Position numbers and translations under genes: made by a program
From: Paenibacillus contaminans
Lineage (GTDB): Bacteria > Bacillota > Bacilli > Paenibacillales > NBRC-103111
DNA length: 64,000 nt
Assembly (NCBI RefSeq): GCF_003285015.1
Contig: NZ_QMFB01000010.1
Coordinates: forward strand, 24,024-88,023
Direction: 5' to 3'
Shown here: in pieces, positions 7,339 to 16,172 of the stretch
Layout of the letters: each line of letters opens with the position of its first letter
How positions within the stretch are numbered: the first letter of the stretch is position 1
Notes under the pieces: generated by a model
Seen by the model: the letters and a program-made list of their open reading frames with translations, nothing else
What the model was told of the DNA's origin: nothing
Databases searched by the model: none

Positions 7339-9630
7339 TTGCAAATGTTGCCTTGGATCAAACGGGCGTCATTCAAAAGAAAGATTTTCGTGTATATGTT
7401 TCTGCTCAGCATCGTACCGCTTCTGGTGCTAGGTACGTTCTCGACGCTGAGCACGGCCAAAATCGTGCAGGAAGAGGTGGACCATAACCACCAAATTATT
7501 CTGCGCCAGTTTCAATATCAGATCAACGATTTTCTGAAAAAGCTGGAAAGCGCTTCTCTGCAGCTGGCCAGCAATATCGTTATCGAAAAGTCCGTCGAGA
7601 TCGGTCCGGTTACATCGGATCTCGGGCAAACGTTCGCAGCGATCGATACGGTACAGAAGCTGAGAACGTATTCGGACATCAATTTGGACATCTCTCTTAT
7701 TTACAACAAATTCAAAAAGGTGTACTCGACGCGGGACGGCTATATCAATCAAGCGGATTTCAGCTACAATGAGCTCGTAAAGCGCACCGGCTACAAATAC
7801 AACGCGGCTACGGTCATTTCGCCGAATCAGGATCAAGGCTTGAACGAGCTGTTGATCGTTCGTCCGGTCCCTACATTCAACGTAGAAGCGCCGGACGGCG
7901 TATTGGTCATTCACGTCCAGACGGAACGGCTGATCGAGTTGTTCAATCAGGCGCAGCTCGGCGAGGAGCGCAAGCTGCTCGTCATCGACGACAAGGGAAC
8001 GATCGTTATGAGCCAGGACTCGCGCGAGCTTGGCTCGAAGCTGACGCCGTCTTCGGAGCTGTACCGCTTTTGGCAAAATCCGGAGTCGTTCACGTCGGAG
8101 TTCACGCTTGACGGCGTCGGTTACAATCTGTCCGCACAGAAATCCGGCATGAACAATTGGACGTATATCGCCATGACGCCGACGAAGGAGCTGTCCCGCA
8201 AATCGGACAATATCAAATACGTCACATGGAGTCTTGTCGGACTGCTTACGCTGCTCTGGGTACTGCTTTCCCTGATCGGCTCGAGCCGGCTGTATAACCC
8301 GATTCAACGGCTGCTGCACAAGTTCGCCGGGGACGACAAGCCGGGACAAGGCTATAAGGACGGCTTGGAAGCGCTCGACTCGATTTACCAGCACATGGCC
8401 AAAACCAATGAGCGGTTGAGAAGCGAATTGAGCGAACGGATGCCGTTCTGGAAGGAAGCCTTCGTTCAGCAGCTGCTGCGCGGCGAAATGAGCGAAGCCG
8501 ACATCCGCGGCAAAATGGAGCAGCATGGCATGCCGCTGAGCGGCGCTTATTTCTACGTATGTCTGATCGACGTGGACGAGTACGGACGTTTCAAGCAGCA
8601 ATATTTAGAAAACGACCGTTCGCTGCTGCTGTACGCGCTTCGTAAAATGATCGAAGAAATTGCCGAGGAGTCGTTCTCTTGCATGACGGCATCGCCGATC
8701 CCCGGTCAGGTCGCCGTTATCGTAGGGGTCGACAAGGTCAACGAAACGAGCGATCAGGCGCTGGAGGCGCTTGCCGACGAGTTCCGGTCGAAGGTTAGAC
8801 AATTTTTCCAATTTACCGTAACCGTTGCGGTAAGCAAAGCGCAGCGCGGCTACGGGGGAATCGGCGAGGCTTGCCAGGAAGCGTCCGATCTGATCGGCTA
8901 CCGGCTGCTTATGGGGAATGACGTCAACATTTCGCAGCATGCGATCGAGCCGTCCATCCGGCAGTCAAGCTCGTCGCTGCTGCATGGCCAGAAGAAAATC
9001 GTCACGGCGCTTGCCAAAGGCGATCTTGCCGAAGCGAGCGCACAGCTGGAGCAAATGATTCAAATCGTTCCCCAATATGTTCACAACTCGGAAACCGTAC
9101 TCGGACTATTTGCATACTTGCTCGGAGAGCTTGATTACTTGCTTCAGGAATGGGGCCAAGAACCTCGCGAATGGTTTGAGAAGGATCCGTATAAACAGCT
9201 GTACGGCATGGAATCGCTTAATGAAGTGAAGGAATGGCTGAAGCAAACCGTATTCCCGCAGGTCGTTCAAGCTTTGCAGGATGCAAATTTGCCGAAGCGC
9301 AAAAAGCAGGTTCAGCAGGCGCTTTTTTATATTCACGAGCATTTCGAAACGGACCTGTCGCTGCAGCAGGTGGCGGATACGATTCAGGTTTCGCCTTCGC
9401 AACTGAGCCGCATGTTTAAAGAAGAAACAGGCTTCGCTTTCGGCGATTACGTCATCGACTTCCGGATGGAGAAAGCGAAGGAATGGCTGGCGCATACCGA
9501 AATGCCGATCAAAGATATCGCCGATCGTCTCCGGTATACGACCGTACAAAATTTCACACGCATTTTTAAACAAGTGACGGACATGCCGCCCGGACAATAC
9601 CGCAAGCAATTTCGGCACCACGAAGATTGA
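7339..9630 (+). CDS. Membrane-bound AraC-family regulator with extracellular sensor domain
   Basis: The 763-residue protein has a transmembrane helix at about residues 12-34, an extracellular region to about 294 that looks like a Cache-type sensor, a second transmembrane helix at about 295-318, a cytoplasmic linker, and a C-terminal pair of AraC helix-turn-helix motifs at about 657-760 (LSLQQVADTIQVSPSQLSRM, then IKDIADRLRYTTVQNFTRIF). This architecture is common in Paenibacillus next to sugar importers of the LplB/YtcP type and is thought to sense an extracellular sugar. TTG at 7339 is chosen from GGAGG ten bases upstream. It most likely controls the importer genes at 9963-13522. Confidence 0.85.
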   Translation: MQMLPWIKRASFKRKIFVYMFLLSIVPLLVLGTFSTLSTAKIVQEEVDHNHQIILRQFQYQINDFLKKLESASLQLASNIVIEKSVEIGPVTSDLGQTFAAIDTVQKLRTYSDINLDISLIYNKFKKVYSTRDGYINQADFSYNELVKRTGYKYNAATVISPNQDQGLNELLIVRPVPTFNVEAPDGVLVIHVQTERLIELFNQAQLGEERKLLVIDDKGTIVMSQDSRELGSKLTPSSELYRFWQNPESFTSEFTLDGVGYNLSAQKSGMNNWTYIAMTPTKELSRKSDNIKYVTWSLVGLLTLLWVLLSLIGSSRLYNPIQRLLHKFAGDDKPGQGYKDGLEALDSIYQHMAKTNERLRSELSERMPFWKEAFVQQLLRGEMSEADIRGKMEQHGMPLSGAYFYVCLIDVDEYGRFKQQYLENDRSLLLYALRKMIEEIAEESFSCMTASPIPGQVAVIVGVDKVNETSDQALEALADEFRSKVRQFFQFTVTVAVSKAQRGYGGIGEACQEASDLIGYRLLMGNDVNISQHAIEPSIRQSSSSLLHGQKKIVTALAKGDLAEASAQLEQMIQIVPQYVHNSETVLGLFAYLLGELDYLLQEWGQEPREWFEKDPYKQLYGMESLNEVKEWLKQTVFPQVVQALQDANLPKRKKQVQQALFYIHEHFETDLSLQQVADTIQVSPSQLSRMFKEETGFAFGDYVIDFRMEKAKEWLAHTEMPIKDIADRLRYTTVQNFTRIFKQVTDMPPGQYRKQFRHHED

Positions 9631-9665
9631 ACGGAAGATCGAATACGGCCCATACTTGCTCTATG

Positions 9666-9698
9666 AAGGCTTCCCGACTGCAACGGGAGGCCTTTTTT
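9666..9698 (+). terminator. Rho-independent terminator
   Basis: AAGGCTTCCCG pairs with CGGGAGGCCTT around a seven-base loop and is followed by a T run, 35 bases after the AraC-type gene. It separates the regulator from the importer operon. Confidence 0.85.
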
Positions 9699-9962
9699 CT
9701 TTTGATGCAAAGTATTTATCTTTATATGTCAGGGCGGGCTGAAGTGATAATTGCCTTTAAAATGGGGGATTGATATGGTGATGTCAGCCGGTTGTGCCAG
9801 ACAGCCTGCGAAGCGAAACAAGAACAAACGGGCAAGGAATTGTGAGGAACCAGAACAGACGATGAAGGGAAGGTCAACGGAAGCGCATAACACAAACAGG
9901 CATGGGCTTAAGCGCGGGCATCGACAATTGCATGACGGCCCGAGTGATGCCGAAAGCTACTG
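9699..9962 (+). other. Leader region of the first importer operon
   Basis: No confident gene lies here. One open frame beginning at ATG 9775 (62 codons, basic and polar) ends in TGA at 9961-9963 that overlaps the ATG of the permease, the same TGATG junction seen between the two permeases. It may be a coupled leader ORF or chance. I see no clear promoter. Confidence 0.35.
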
Positions 9963-10988
9963 ATGAATCATTCATCAAACGGAAAGGATGCAACTCAACA
10001 TCTAAGAAAGGGGCTGCTTCAACTGGACACGACTACCGGGATCCGCAAAGCCGAGCACTTGCAGACGCAGCCGGACAGAGCCCGCAAAGGGATAACCAAA
10101 AGGATATGGAAGGATCGCTACTTGCTGCTGATCGGTCTTCCGGGATTGTTATATTTACTCGTTTATAAATATATCCCGATGGCGGGACTCGTGCTTGCCT
10201 TCAACGACTATAGCCCGTTTCAAGGCTTATTTAGCAGCCCGTGGGTAGGGTTCAAGCATTTTCAAACGATTTTCGAGAATAAAGAAGTGCTGCGGGTGTT
10301 GTGGAATACGTTCAACATTTCATTCCTGCAGATCGCCTTCGCTTTTCCGGCGCCGATCGTCCTTGCGCTTATGCTCAACGAAGTGCGGAATCAGATTTTT
10401 AAACGGCTCGTTCAGTCGGTCATTTACTTGCCGCATTTCCTGTCATGGGTCGTCGTAGTGGGCATTTGCGTGGTTTTTCTGAAGGGCGACGGACTCGTCA
10501 ATCATTTCCTTAAAGATACGTTTGGGCTGAAAGCGATACCATTCCTCACCGATCCGGCGTATTTCAAGCCGCTTTTGATCGCGCAGGTCATATGGAAGGA
10601 AGCCGGCTGGGGAACGATCATTTTTTTGGCGGCGCTTGCCGGGGTAAACCCTCAGCTTTACGAGGCGGCCATCGTCGACGGAGCGGGAAGATGGCGGCAA
10701 ATATGGCATATTACGCTGCCGGCGATTCGCAGCACGATCGTTATTTTGCTTATATTGCGTCTGGGCAATGTAATGGATGTCGGCTTCGAGCAAATTTACT
10801 TGATGCTGAATCCGTTTACGAAGGAAGTCGGCGATGTGCTCGATACGTACGTTTATGTGAAAGGCGTGCAGCAATCGGACTATAGCTTCGCGACGGCGGT
10901 CGGTCTTTTCAAAGGGCTGGTCGGACTCGTACTCGTAACGGGGGCCAATTATTTGGCGAAGCGCTTCGGCGAGGAGGGCATGTTCTGA
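9963..10988 (+). CDS. Sugar ABC transporter permease, LplB type
   Basis: A 341-residue inner-membrane permease with about six transmembrane helices and the EAA loop YEAAIVDGAGRWRQIW that docks the ATPase. The segment PGLLYLLVYKYIPMAGL after a basic N-terminus is typical of LplB/YtcP-family importers for oligosaccharides. ATG at 9963 lacks a good ribosome site; the first 40 residues before the first helix are longer than usual and may reflect coupling to an upstream frame. No ATPase gene is present, as usual in Paenibacillus, where a shared MsmX-like ATPase serves many importers. Confidence 0.9.
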   Translation: MNHSSNGKDATQHLRKGLLQLDTTTGIRKAEHLQTQPDRARKGITKRIWKDRYLLLIGLPGLLYLLVYKYIPMAGLVLAFNDYSPFQGLFSSPWVGFKHFQTIFENKEVLRVLWNTFNISFLQIAFAFPAPIVLALMLNEVRNQIFKRLVQSVIYLPHFLSWVVVVGICVVFLKGDGLVNHFLKDTFGLKAIPFLTDPAYFKPLLIAQVIWKEAGWGTIIFLAALAGVNPQLYEAAIVDGAGRWRQIWHITLPAIRSTIVILLILRLGNVMDVGFEQIYLMLNPFTKEVGDVLDTYVYVKGVQQSDYSFATAVGLFKGLVGLVLVTGANYLAKRFGEEGMF

Positions 10989-11854
10989 TGCAGCATAAAT
11001 CGGCTTCGACTTATGTTTTTAACGGCTTCAATTACTTATTGCTAACGGCAATCGCCGTCGTCATGATGTTTCCTTTCCTTTACGTTTTCACGATCTCGTT
11101 CTCGACGTACAAGGAATTTTTGCAGAGCGAATTTATGCTGTTTCCCAAAACGTGGGTGACCACCGCATACGAATACATTCTCAATTCCAAGCCGTTTATC
11201 CGGTCGCTGGGCGTTACGATCGAAATTACGGTGATCGGGACGTTAGTCAACCTTCTGTTTACGACAACGCTTGCGTATATGTTGTCCCGCCAAGTGTTTG
11301 CCCAGCGGACGATCATGTTTCTCGTGGTGTTTACGATGCTGTTTACAGCCGGGATGATTCCGACCTACTTGGTCGTCAAAGAAACCGGTCTCTTAAACTC
11401 TATCTGGGCGCTGATATTGCCGGTTGCGATAAGTCCGTATTATCTCATCGTCATGCGCCAGTTTTTTCTAAGCATCCCTGCGGAAATAACCGAAGCGGCC
11501 ACGATCGACGGCGCGAACGATTTGAGCGTTTTTTGGAGAATCATTTTGCCTTTGTCCAAACCGTCATTGGCGGCATTCGGGCTGTTTTATGCGGTAGCGC
11601 ATTGGAACAACTATTTCACCGGGCTGCTGTACTTAAACAACTCGGCGGATTGGCCGATTCAAGTCGTGCTCAGACAAATCGTCGTCGTCAACGAGCCGCA
11701 GGCGAGTCTAGAAATGGCGACGGAGTTTGCGCCTCCGGCGGAGACGATTCAAATGGCCGCCATTTTGCTGGCTACGGTTCCGATTCTGATTTTGTATCCG
11801 TTCCTGCAAAAGCATTTTGCGAAAGGGGTGATGCTCGGCTCTGTAAAAGGATAA
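10988..11854 (+). CDS. Sugar ABC transporter permease, YtcP type
   Basis: A 288-residue permease with about six transmembrane helices and the EAA loop TEAATIDGANDLSVFWRI. It starts one base inside the stop codon of the upstream permease (TGATG), so the two are translationally coupled and should form the heterodimeric channel. The family imports sugars and oligosaccharides; the substrate cannot be read from the sequence. Confidence 0.9.
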   Translation: MQHKSASTYVFNGFNYLLLTAIAVVMMFPFLYVFTISFSTYKEFLQSEFMLFPKTWVTTAYEYILNSKPFIRSLGVTIEITVIGTLVNLLFTTTLAYMLSRQVFAQRTIMFLVVFTMLFTAGMIPTYLVVKETGLLNSIWALILPVAISPYYLIVMRQFFLSIPAEITEAATIDGANDLSVFWRIILPLSKPSLAAFGLFYAVAHWNNYFTGLLYLNNSADWPIQVVLRQIVVVNEPQASLEMATEFAPPAETIQMAAILLATVPILILYPFLQKHFAKGVMLGSVKG

Positions 11855-11920
11855 CGGCACGAAACGGCTTCATAAACGAAATGGACCACCACATCGAACA
11901 TTAGACGGAGGGGTTAACAC

Positions 11921-13522
11921 ATGAAGATGAAAAAGATAGCATCCACCGCAGCGATCGCCGCCTTGTCGGTCAGCGTAGCCGCGTGCGGATCCGGCTCTAC
12001 AGAGAAGGCGTCGCCGTCGCCAAGCGCAAGCGGACAGGCGGCAAGCGCCAAGCCGAGCGATGCTCCCAAAAAATTTACCGTAACGACGCTCGATTTCCGT
12101 TATGCGGGTTCGGTTCCTCCTTCAAACGGACGCGGGATCGAGCTGATCAATCAAAAGTTCAATGTCGACTACAAGCCGCAAATCGTCGTCGTAACCGATT
12201 ATTTGCAAAAGCTGAGCGCGACCGTCGCATCGGGCGATTTGCCGGATATCATAACGCTTGAGAATCACCAGGATTCGCAATATTTCAAATGGGCGAAGCA
12301 GGGCGCATTCCTTCCGCTGAACGATTATTTGGACAAATACGAGTCGTTCAAGCTGATTCCCGAGAACGTCCGCAAGTCGGTGTCAATCGATGGTAAAATG
12401 TACGGCCTTCCTGCATACTTCCCTCTTAACTATCAGCTGACGCCGATGATCCGCCAAGACTGGCTCGACAACCTCGGTTTGAAAATGCCGACGAGCTACG
12501 AGGAATTAAAGCAGGTCGCCATCGCCTTTACGACGCAGGATCCCGACAAAAACGGCAAAAACGATACGTACGGCCTCGCGATGTCGCAAAACATCAACCC
12601 GCCGTTCTCGATGGGCGCTTACTGGGATTTCCTTGCGTGGTACCACAAGGATACCGAAGGCAACTATGTTCCAGGCATCATTACGGAGCCGCGCAAAGAA
12701 CTGATTACGTGGATGGCCGACCTTTACAAGCAAGGCGCCGCTACGCCGGACTTCGCGGTTATGAACTGGGGACAGACGAACAAGGAGTTTTACGGCGGCA
12801 AAGCCGGCATATTCATCGGCACGCCGCGCGGCATGAACGAGACGTATGCGCAAGGTTTGGCCGATGTCGCGCCGGGAGCGAAGCTGGAACCGATTCCGCC
12901 GTTCAAGGCGCCGGACGGTTCGCAAGGCTTTACGGCTCACCAAGGGTTTTCCGGCATAACGCTGCTTAACGCGAAGCTGGCCAAAGAGCCGGAGAAGCTG
13001 CAGCGCATACTCGAAATGCTGGATTACAGCAGGAAGTTTTACCCGATCGATCAGCAAAACGCGAACAACAAAGACTTCGATTGGATCACAGGCAACGACG
13101 GCCAAGGCTACAAAGTCGAGAACGGCACGGTCAAGAAAGAAAGCGGAGAGAAAGGCTTGAAGCCGCTTGACTATATGCCGCTTGCCGTCCCTTGGGCGCC
13201 GAGCGACGACGCAAACTCCTATTCCAAAACGTATAAGGTTCCCGTCCTTGCCGATGTAGCAGCCAAATTCGAAAAGCTGCATGTGGATACTAAGCACTAC
13301 TTTAATCCGGTTAACGCCGTATTCTCCGAAACGAGATTGTCCAAGGAAGTAGACCTGTGGAAGTACATGTACGAAGAGCAAACGAAAATGATATACGGCC
13401 AGCGTCCGATTTCCGACTGGGATAACCTCGTCAAGGAATGGAAGGACAAAGGCGGCGCGCAAATGGTCAAAGAGGTGAACGATGCCTTGAAGGCCGCAAA
13501 TATTAAAGGCGAATGGAAATAA
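11921..13522 (+). CDS. Solute-binding lipoprotein of the LplA/YtcQ type
   Basis: The 533-residue protein has a signal peptide ending in the lipobox VAAC with Cys22 lipidated, then a Ser/Pro/Ala-rich linker and a large two-lobed binding domain of the type that pairs with LplB/YtcP permeases. GGAGGGG lies seven bases before the ATG. It should capture an oligosaccharide at the outer face and deliver it to the permeases encoded just upstream. Coming last in the operon with a separate strong ribosome site suggests extra expression of the binding protein. Confidence 0.9.
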   Translation: MKMKKIASTAAIAALSVSVAACGSGSTEKASPSPSASGQAASAKPSDAPKKFTVTTLDFRYAGSVPPSNGRGIELINQKFNVDYKPQIVVVTDYLQKLSATVASGDLPDIITLENHQDSQYFKWAKQGAFLPLNDYLDKYESFKLIPENVRKSVSIDGKMYGLPAYFPLNYQLTPMIRQDWLDNLGLKMPTSYEELKQVAIAFTTQDPDKNGKNDTYGLAMSQNINPPFSMGAYWDFLAWYHKDTEGNYVPGIITEPRKELITWMADLYKQGAATPDFAVMNWGQTNKEFYGGKAGIFIGTPRGMNETYAQGLADVAPGAKLEPIPPFKAPDGSQGFTAHQGFSGITLLNAKLAKEPEKLQRILEMLDYSRKFYPIDQQNANNKDFDWITGNDGQGYKVENGTVKKESGEKGLKPLDYMPLAVPWAPSDDANSYSKTYKVPVLADVAAKFEKLHVDTKHYFNPVNAVFSETRLSKEVDLWKYMYEEQTKMIYGQRPISDWDNLVKEWKDKGGAQMVKEVNDALKAANIKGEWK

Positions 13523-13651
13523 TTGTTCCAGCGATCTAAATATCGATAACGAACTTTCGGCCACGAGCCGAGCGAATGTTTCCGTAACGCAAGTCCTCTT
13601 TCTCCGGATTATTCCGGAGAGGGGGGATATGCGGACCGGAGCCGGTTTTGC

Positions 13652-13678
13652 TTGACAAGACGTGTAAACGATTACATT
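13652..13678 (+). promoter_or_regulatory. Probable sigma-A promoter of the second importer operon
   Basis: A perfect -35 TTGACA at 13652-13657 is followed 15 bases later by TACATT, a weak -10 with short spacing. A consensus cre-like palindrome fills the spacer, so the promoter would be blocked by a bound LacI-family protein. Confidence 0.5.
13663..13676 (+). promoter_or_regulatory. cre-like operator (CcpA or LacI-family site)
   Basis: TGTAAACGATTACA fits the catabolite-responsive consensus TGTAANCGNTTACA at every fixed position. It sits between the -35 and -10 elements and 107 bases before the start codon of the second solute-binding protein. CcpA binds such sites in Firmicutes; a local LacI-type repressor could also use it. 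Confidence 0.65.
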
Positions 13679-13782
13679 TGAAAGGGGTGATGCCAGAACG
13701 GGCCATGGGCTTTTGGTTTTGCAAGGAGCAGGCAAGAGGTTTTTCGTTGAGGCAACAAAAATCGGCTGGGGAGGTAATTCGG

Positions 13783-15153
13783 TTGAGCAACATCAAAAAA
13801 GCGGTAACCCCTATGTTATCCTCTGTGCTCGCGTTATCCGTCTTGGGGGCATGTTCCAGCAGCAATACCGACACGAAAGGGTCGTCGTCAAGCCCTTCCG
13901 CATCGCCGTCGGCATCCGCGTCCGTCAAGCCGTCGGATAAGCCGAAGGAAAAGGTCGAAATCACGTTCTGGCACGTATGGTCGGAGAAGGACGCGGGGCC
14001 GATCGAAGCGCAAGTCGCGGCGTTCAACAAGAAGCAGGATCGGATTACGGTCAAGGTACTAGGCAATCAAGACGCTACGAAGCAGCTGACGGCCATATCC
14101 GGCGGAAACCCTCCCGACGTCGCGCTGACGTTCTGGAACAATCTCGGCCCGTGGGCGGACGCAGGCGCCGTTCTCGAGCTGGATCCGTATTTCAAAAAAG
14201 ACAATTTCGATACGGCGGCCGTCATTCCTTCGGCGATGGAACGCATGAAGGTGAACGGCAAGTATTACGGCATTCCGTTCACGATGAGCATGGGCAGCAC
14301 GCTTATGTACAACAAGAAAGCGTTCCAGGACGCAGGTCTGTCGGGGCCGCCGGAAACGCTGGAGCAGCTTCTCGATTACTCCAAAAAGCTGACGAAAAAA
14401 GACGCGGGCGGCAATCTGACGAATATGGGCTTTCTGCCCGATTACCCGTGGATCGACAACGTCTTTTGGCCGCTCATTTTCGGCGGATCGTGGGTGGACG
14501 AAGCGACCGGCAAAGTAACGCCGAACAAGAAGGAAAACGTCGATGCGATCGCGTACCAACGTAAATATTACGAGGAATTCGGAGTCGACGCGATCGGCAA
14601 GTTCCGCTCGGGACTCGGCCAGCGGGGTACTCCGCAGGATCCTCTGCTGACAGGCCAGCTCGCGATGATGATCGGCTGGGAATACAATTTCGCCGAAGAG
14701 CGCAAAAAGGACGGTCCGCTCGGCATCGCACCGTTCCCGTATCCGCAGGACCGCCCGGATTTAAAAGGAGCGGGACTCGTTTCGCCGCGCGCCGTTTTCA
14801 TTCCGAAGAAGGCGAAAAATCCGGAGGCGGCATGGGAGTTCATGCAGTATTTGATGAGCGCCGACGCGCAGGTCGAATTCGCGACGGCATCCAAAGTCAT
14901 TCCGACGCTGGCAAAGGTTCTGGACGACGACCGGCTCAGAAAAAACGAGCAGCTGAGCACGCTTTGGGATTTCTACGACCGGGCGAAAAACAAAAACCTT
15001 CAAGGCTTCCCGAACAACGTCTACATCAATCAATATTTGCAGTTTTTGTCCGAGGAAACCGAGAAGGCGCTTAAGGGGCAGCAAAGCGCCAAAGACGCGA
15101 TGGATAAGGTCGCCGAGAAGGTTCAACCGCTCGCCGACAAAGCGAAGAAATAA
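13783..15153 (+). CDS. Sugar-binding lipoprotein, UgpB/MalE-like family
   Basis: The 456-residue protein has a signal peptide with lipobox LGAC (Cys24), a Ser/Pro/Ala linker to about residue 50 and the fold of family 1 solute-binding proteins (VEITFWHVWSEKD, GGNPPDVAL, YYGIPFTMSMGSTLMYNKK). TTG at 13783 is chosen because GGGGAGG lies eight bases upstream; a longer frame from 13648 is open but has no signal peptide at its start. It heads the second importer operon, which continues through two permeases to three genes for putative glycan-handling proteins. Confidence 0.9.
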   Translation: MSNIKKAVTPMLSSVLALSVLGACSSSNTDTKGSSSSPSASPSASASVKPSDKPKEKVEITFWHVWSEKDAGPIEAQVAAFNKKQDRITVKVLGNQDATKQLTAISGGNPPDVALTFWNNLGPWADAGAVLELDPYFKKDNFDTAAVIPSAMERMKVNGKYYGIPFTMSMGSTLMYNKKAFQDAGLSGPPETLEQLLDYSKKLTKKDAGGNLTNMGFLPDYPWIDNVFWPLIFGGSWVDEATGKVTPNKKENVDAIAYQRKYYEEFGVDAIGKFRSGLGQRGTPQDPLLTGQLAMMIGWEYNFAEERKKDGPLGIAPFPYPQDRPDLKGAGLVSPRAVFIPKKAKNPEAAWEFMQYLMSADAQVEFATASKVIPTLAKVLDDDRLRKNEQLSTLWDFYDRAKNKNLQGFPNNVYINQYLQFLSEETEKALKGQQSAKDAMDKVAEKVQPLADKAKK

Positions 15154-15169
15154 TGAGGATTTAGAGGCA

Positions 15170-15209
15170 GGGGCAGGCAGGGCGGCGAAAGCCGTCCATC
15201 CTGTGCCCG
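15170..15209 (+). other. Intercistronic stem-loop between binding protein and permease
   Basis: GGGCAGG-CAGG-CGGC pairs with GCCG-CCTG-GCCC around a GAAA tetraloop, with small bulges and no T run. It lies between the solute-binding gene and the first permease, where such structures commonly stabilise the 5' part of the mRNA and lower downstream expression. Another strong hairpin holds the same place at 24987-25039. Confidence 0.55.
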
Positions 15210-15242
15210 GCCGCTTGTCCGCCGGGAAGGAGGCTGAATACG

Positions 15243-16172
15243 GTGGCTGACCTGAGCCGAAACATGACGGGCATCAAAAAGCGCGAGCGGAAGGCGATAC
15301 TCGTCGGCCTTTTGTTTACGAGTCCATTTACGGTCGGCTTTTTGATTTTCAAGCTGTACCCGACCGTCATGTCGTTTTTTTACAGCTTGACGGCGTACAA
15401 TCTGTTTTCCGCTCCGGAATGGGTGGGACTGGAAAACTATACCGAGCTGTTCAAGGACGAAAAATTTTACATGTCGCTGTACAACACGATTTATCTCGTC
15501 GTCGTCGGTCTGCTTCCGCATGTCGCCTTCGCCCTTGCCCTTGCGCTGCTGCTTAATATGAACGTGCGCGGCCAATCGGTGTACAGGACGATTTACTTTC
15601 TGCCGACGCTCGTCCCGTCCGTGTCCATCTCGCTTTTGTGGATGTGGCTGCTCAACGCGCAGTACGGACTGGTCAACGACTTGCTCGGCTATTTCGGACT
15701 GATCCAGCCGAACTGGCTGATCGATCCGAATTGGACGAAGCCCGCCATTATTTTGATGGGGTTCTGGGGAACGGGGACGAATATGGTCATGTATTTGGCC
15801 GCTCTACAGGATGTGCCGCAGACGTATTACGAAGCGGCTGAAATCGACGGTGCCGGCAAGTGGAGCAAGTTTTGGAACATTACGCTGCCTGCGATTTCGC
15901 CGGTTACGCTTTTTATTTTGATTATCGGCCTCATCAGCACGTTTCAATTTTTTACGGAGGCGATCGTGTTCGCGGAAGCGTCGCAGTCCGTCGGCGGCCC
16001 GGGTAATTCGCTGTTGTTTTACGCCATTTATTTGTACCAGACGGCGTTTTCGTTCCTCAATATGGGTTATGCGTCGGCGATGGCGTGGATGCTGTTCATT
16101 TTTGTGCTGGCTTTAACCTTGCTCGTATTCAAAACGTCCGCGCGCTGGGTGTACTACGGGGGTGAAAAATAA
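15243..16172 (+). CDS. Sugar ABC transporter permease, UgpA/MalF type
   Basis: A 309-residue permease with about six transmembrane helices and the EAA loop YEAAEIDGAGKWSKFWN. GTG at 15243 follows AAGGAGG by nine bases. Its stop overlaps the start of the next permease by one base, so both subunits are made together. It pairs with the binding protein at 13783; the ATPase must come from elsewhere in the genome. Confidence 0.9.
   Translation: MADLSRNMTGIKKRERKAILVGLLFTSPFTVGFLIFKLYPTVMSFFYSLTAYNLFSAPEWVGLENYTELFKDEKFYMSLYNTIYLVVVGLLPHVAFALALALLLNMNVRGQSVYRTIYFLPTLVPSVSISLLWMWLLNAQYGLVNDLLGYFGLIQPNWLIDPNWTKPAIILMGFWGTGTNMVMYLAALQDVPQTYYEAAEIDGAGKWSKFWNITLPAISPVTLFILIIGLISTFQFFTEAIVFAEASQSVGGPGNSLLFYAIYLYQTAFSFLNMGYASAMAWMLFIFVLALTLLVFKTSARWVYYGGEK

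Noticed and set aside
7429..8601. 390-codon open frame on the minus strand
   Set aside because: It lies wholly opposite the AraC-type regulator, which has clear domains; the antisense product has no motif or start signal.
13601..13620. Terminator after the first solute-binding gene
   Set aside because: TCTCCGGA/TCCGGAGA is a perfect 8-bp stem, but G residues rather than T residues follow, so a rho-independent terminator is not supported.
12506..13735. 409-codon open frame on the minus strand
   Set aside because: It is antisense to the solute-binding protein gene, has no ribosome site, and its Arg/Leu/Val-rich composition is the usual shadow of GC-rich codons.
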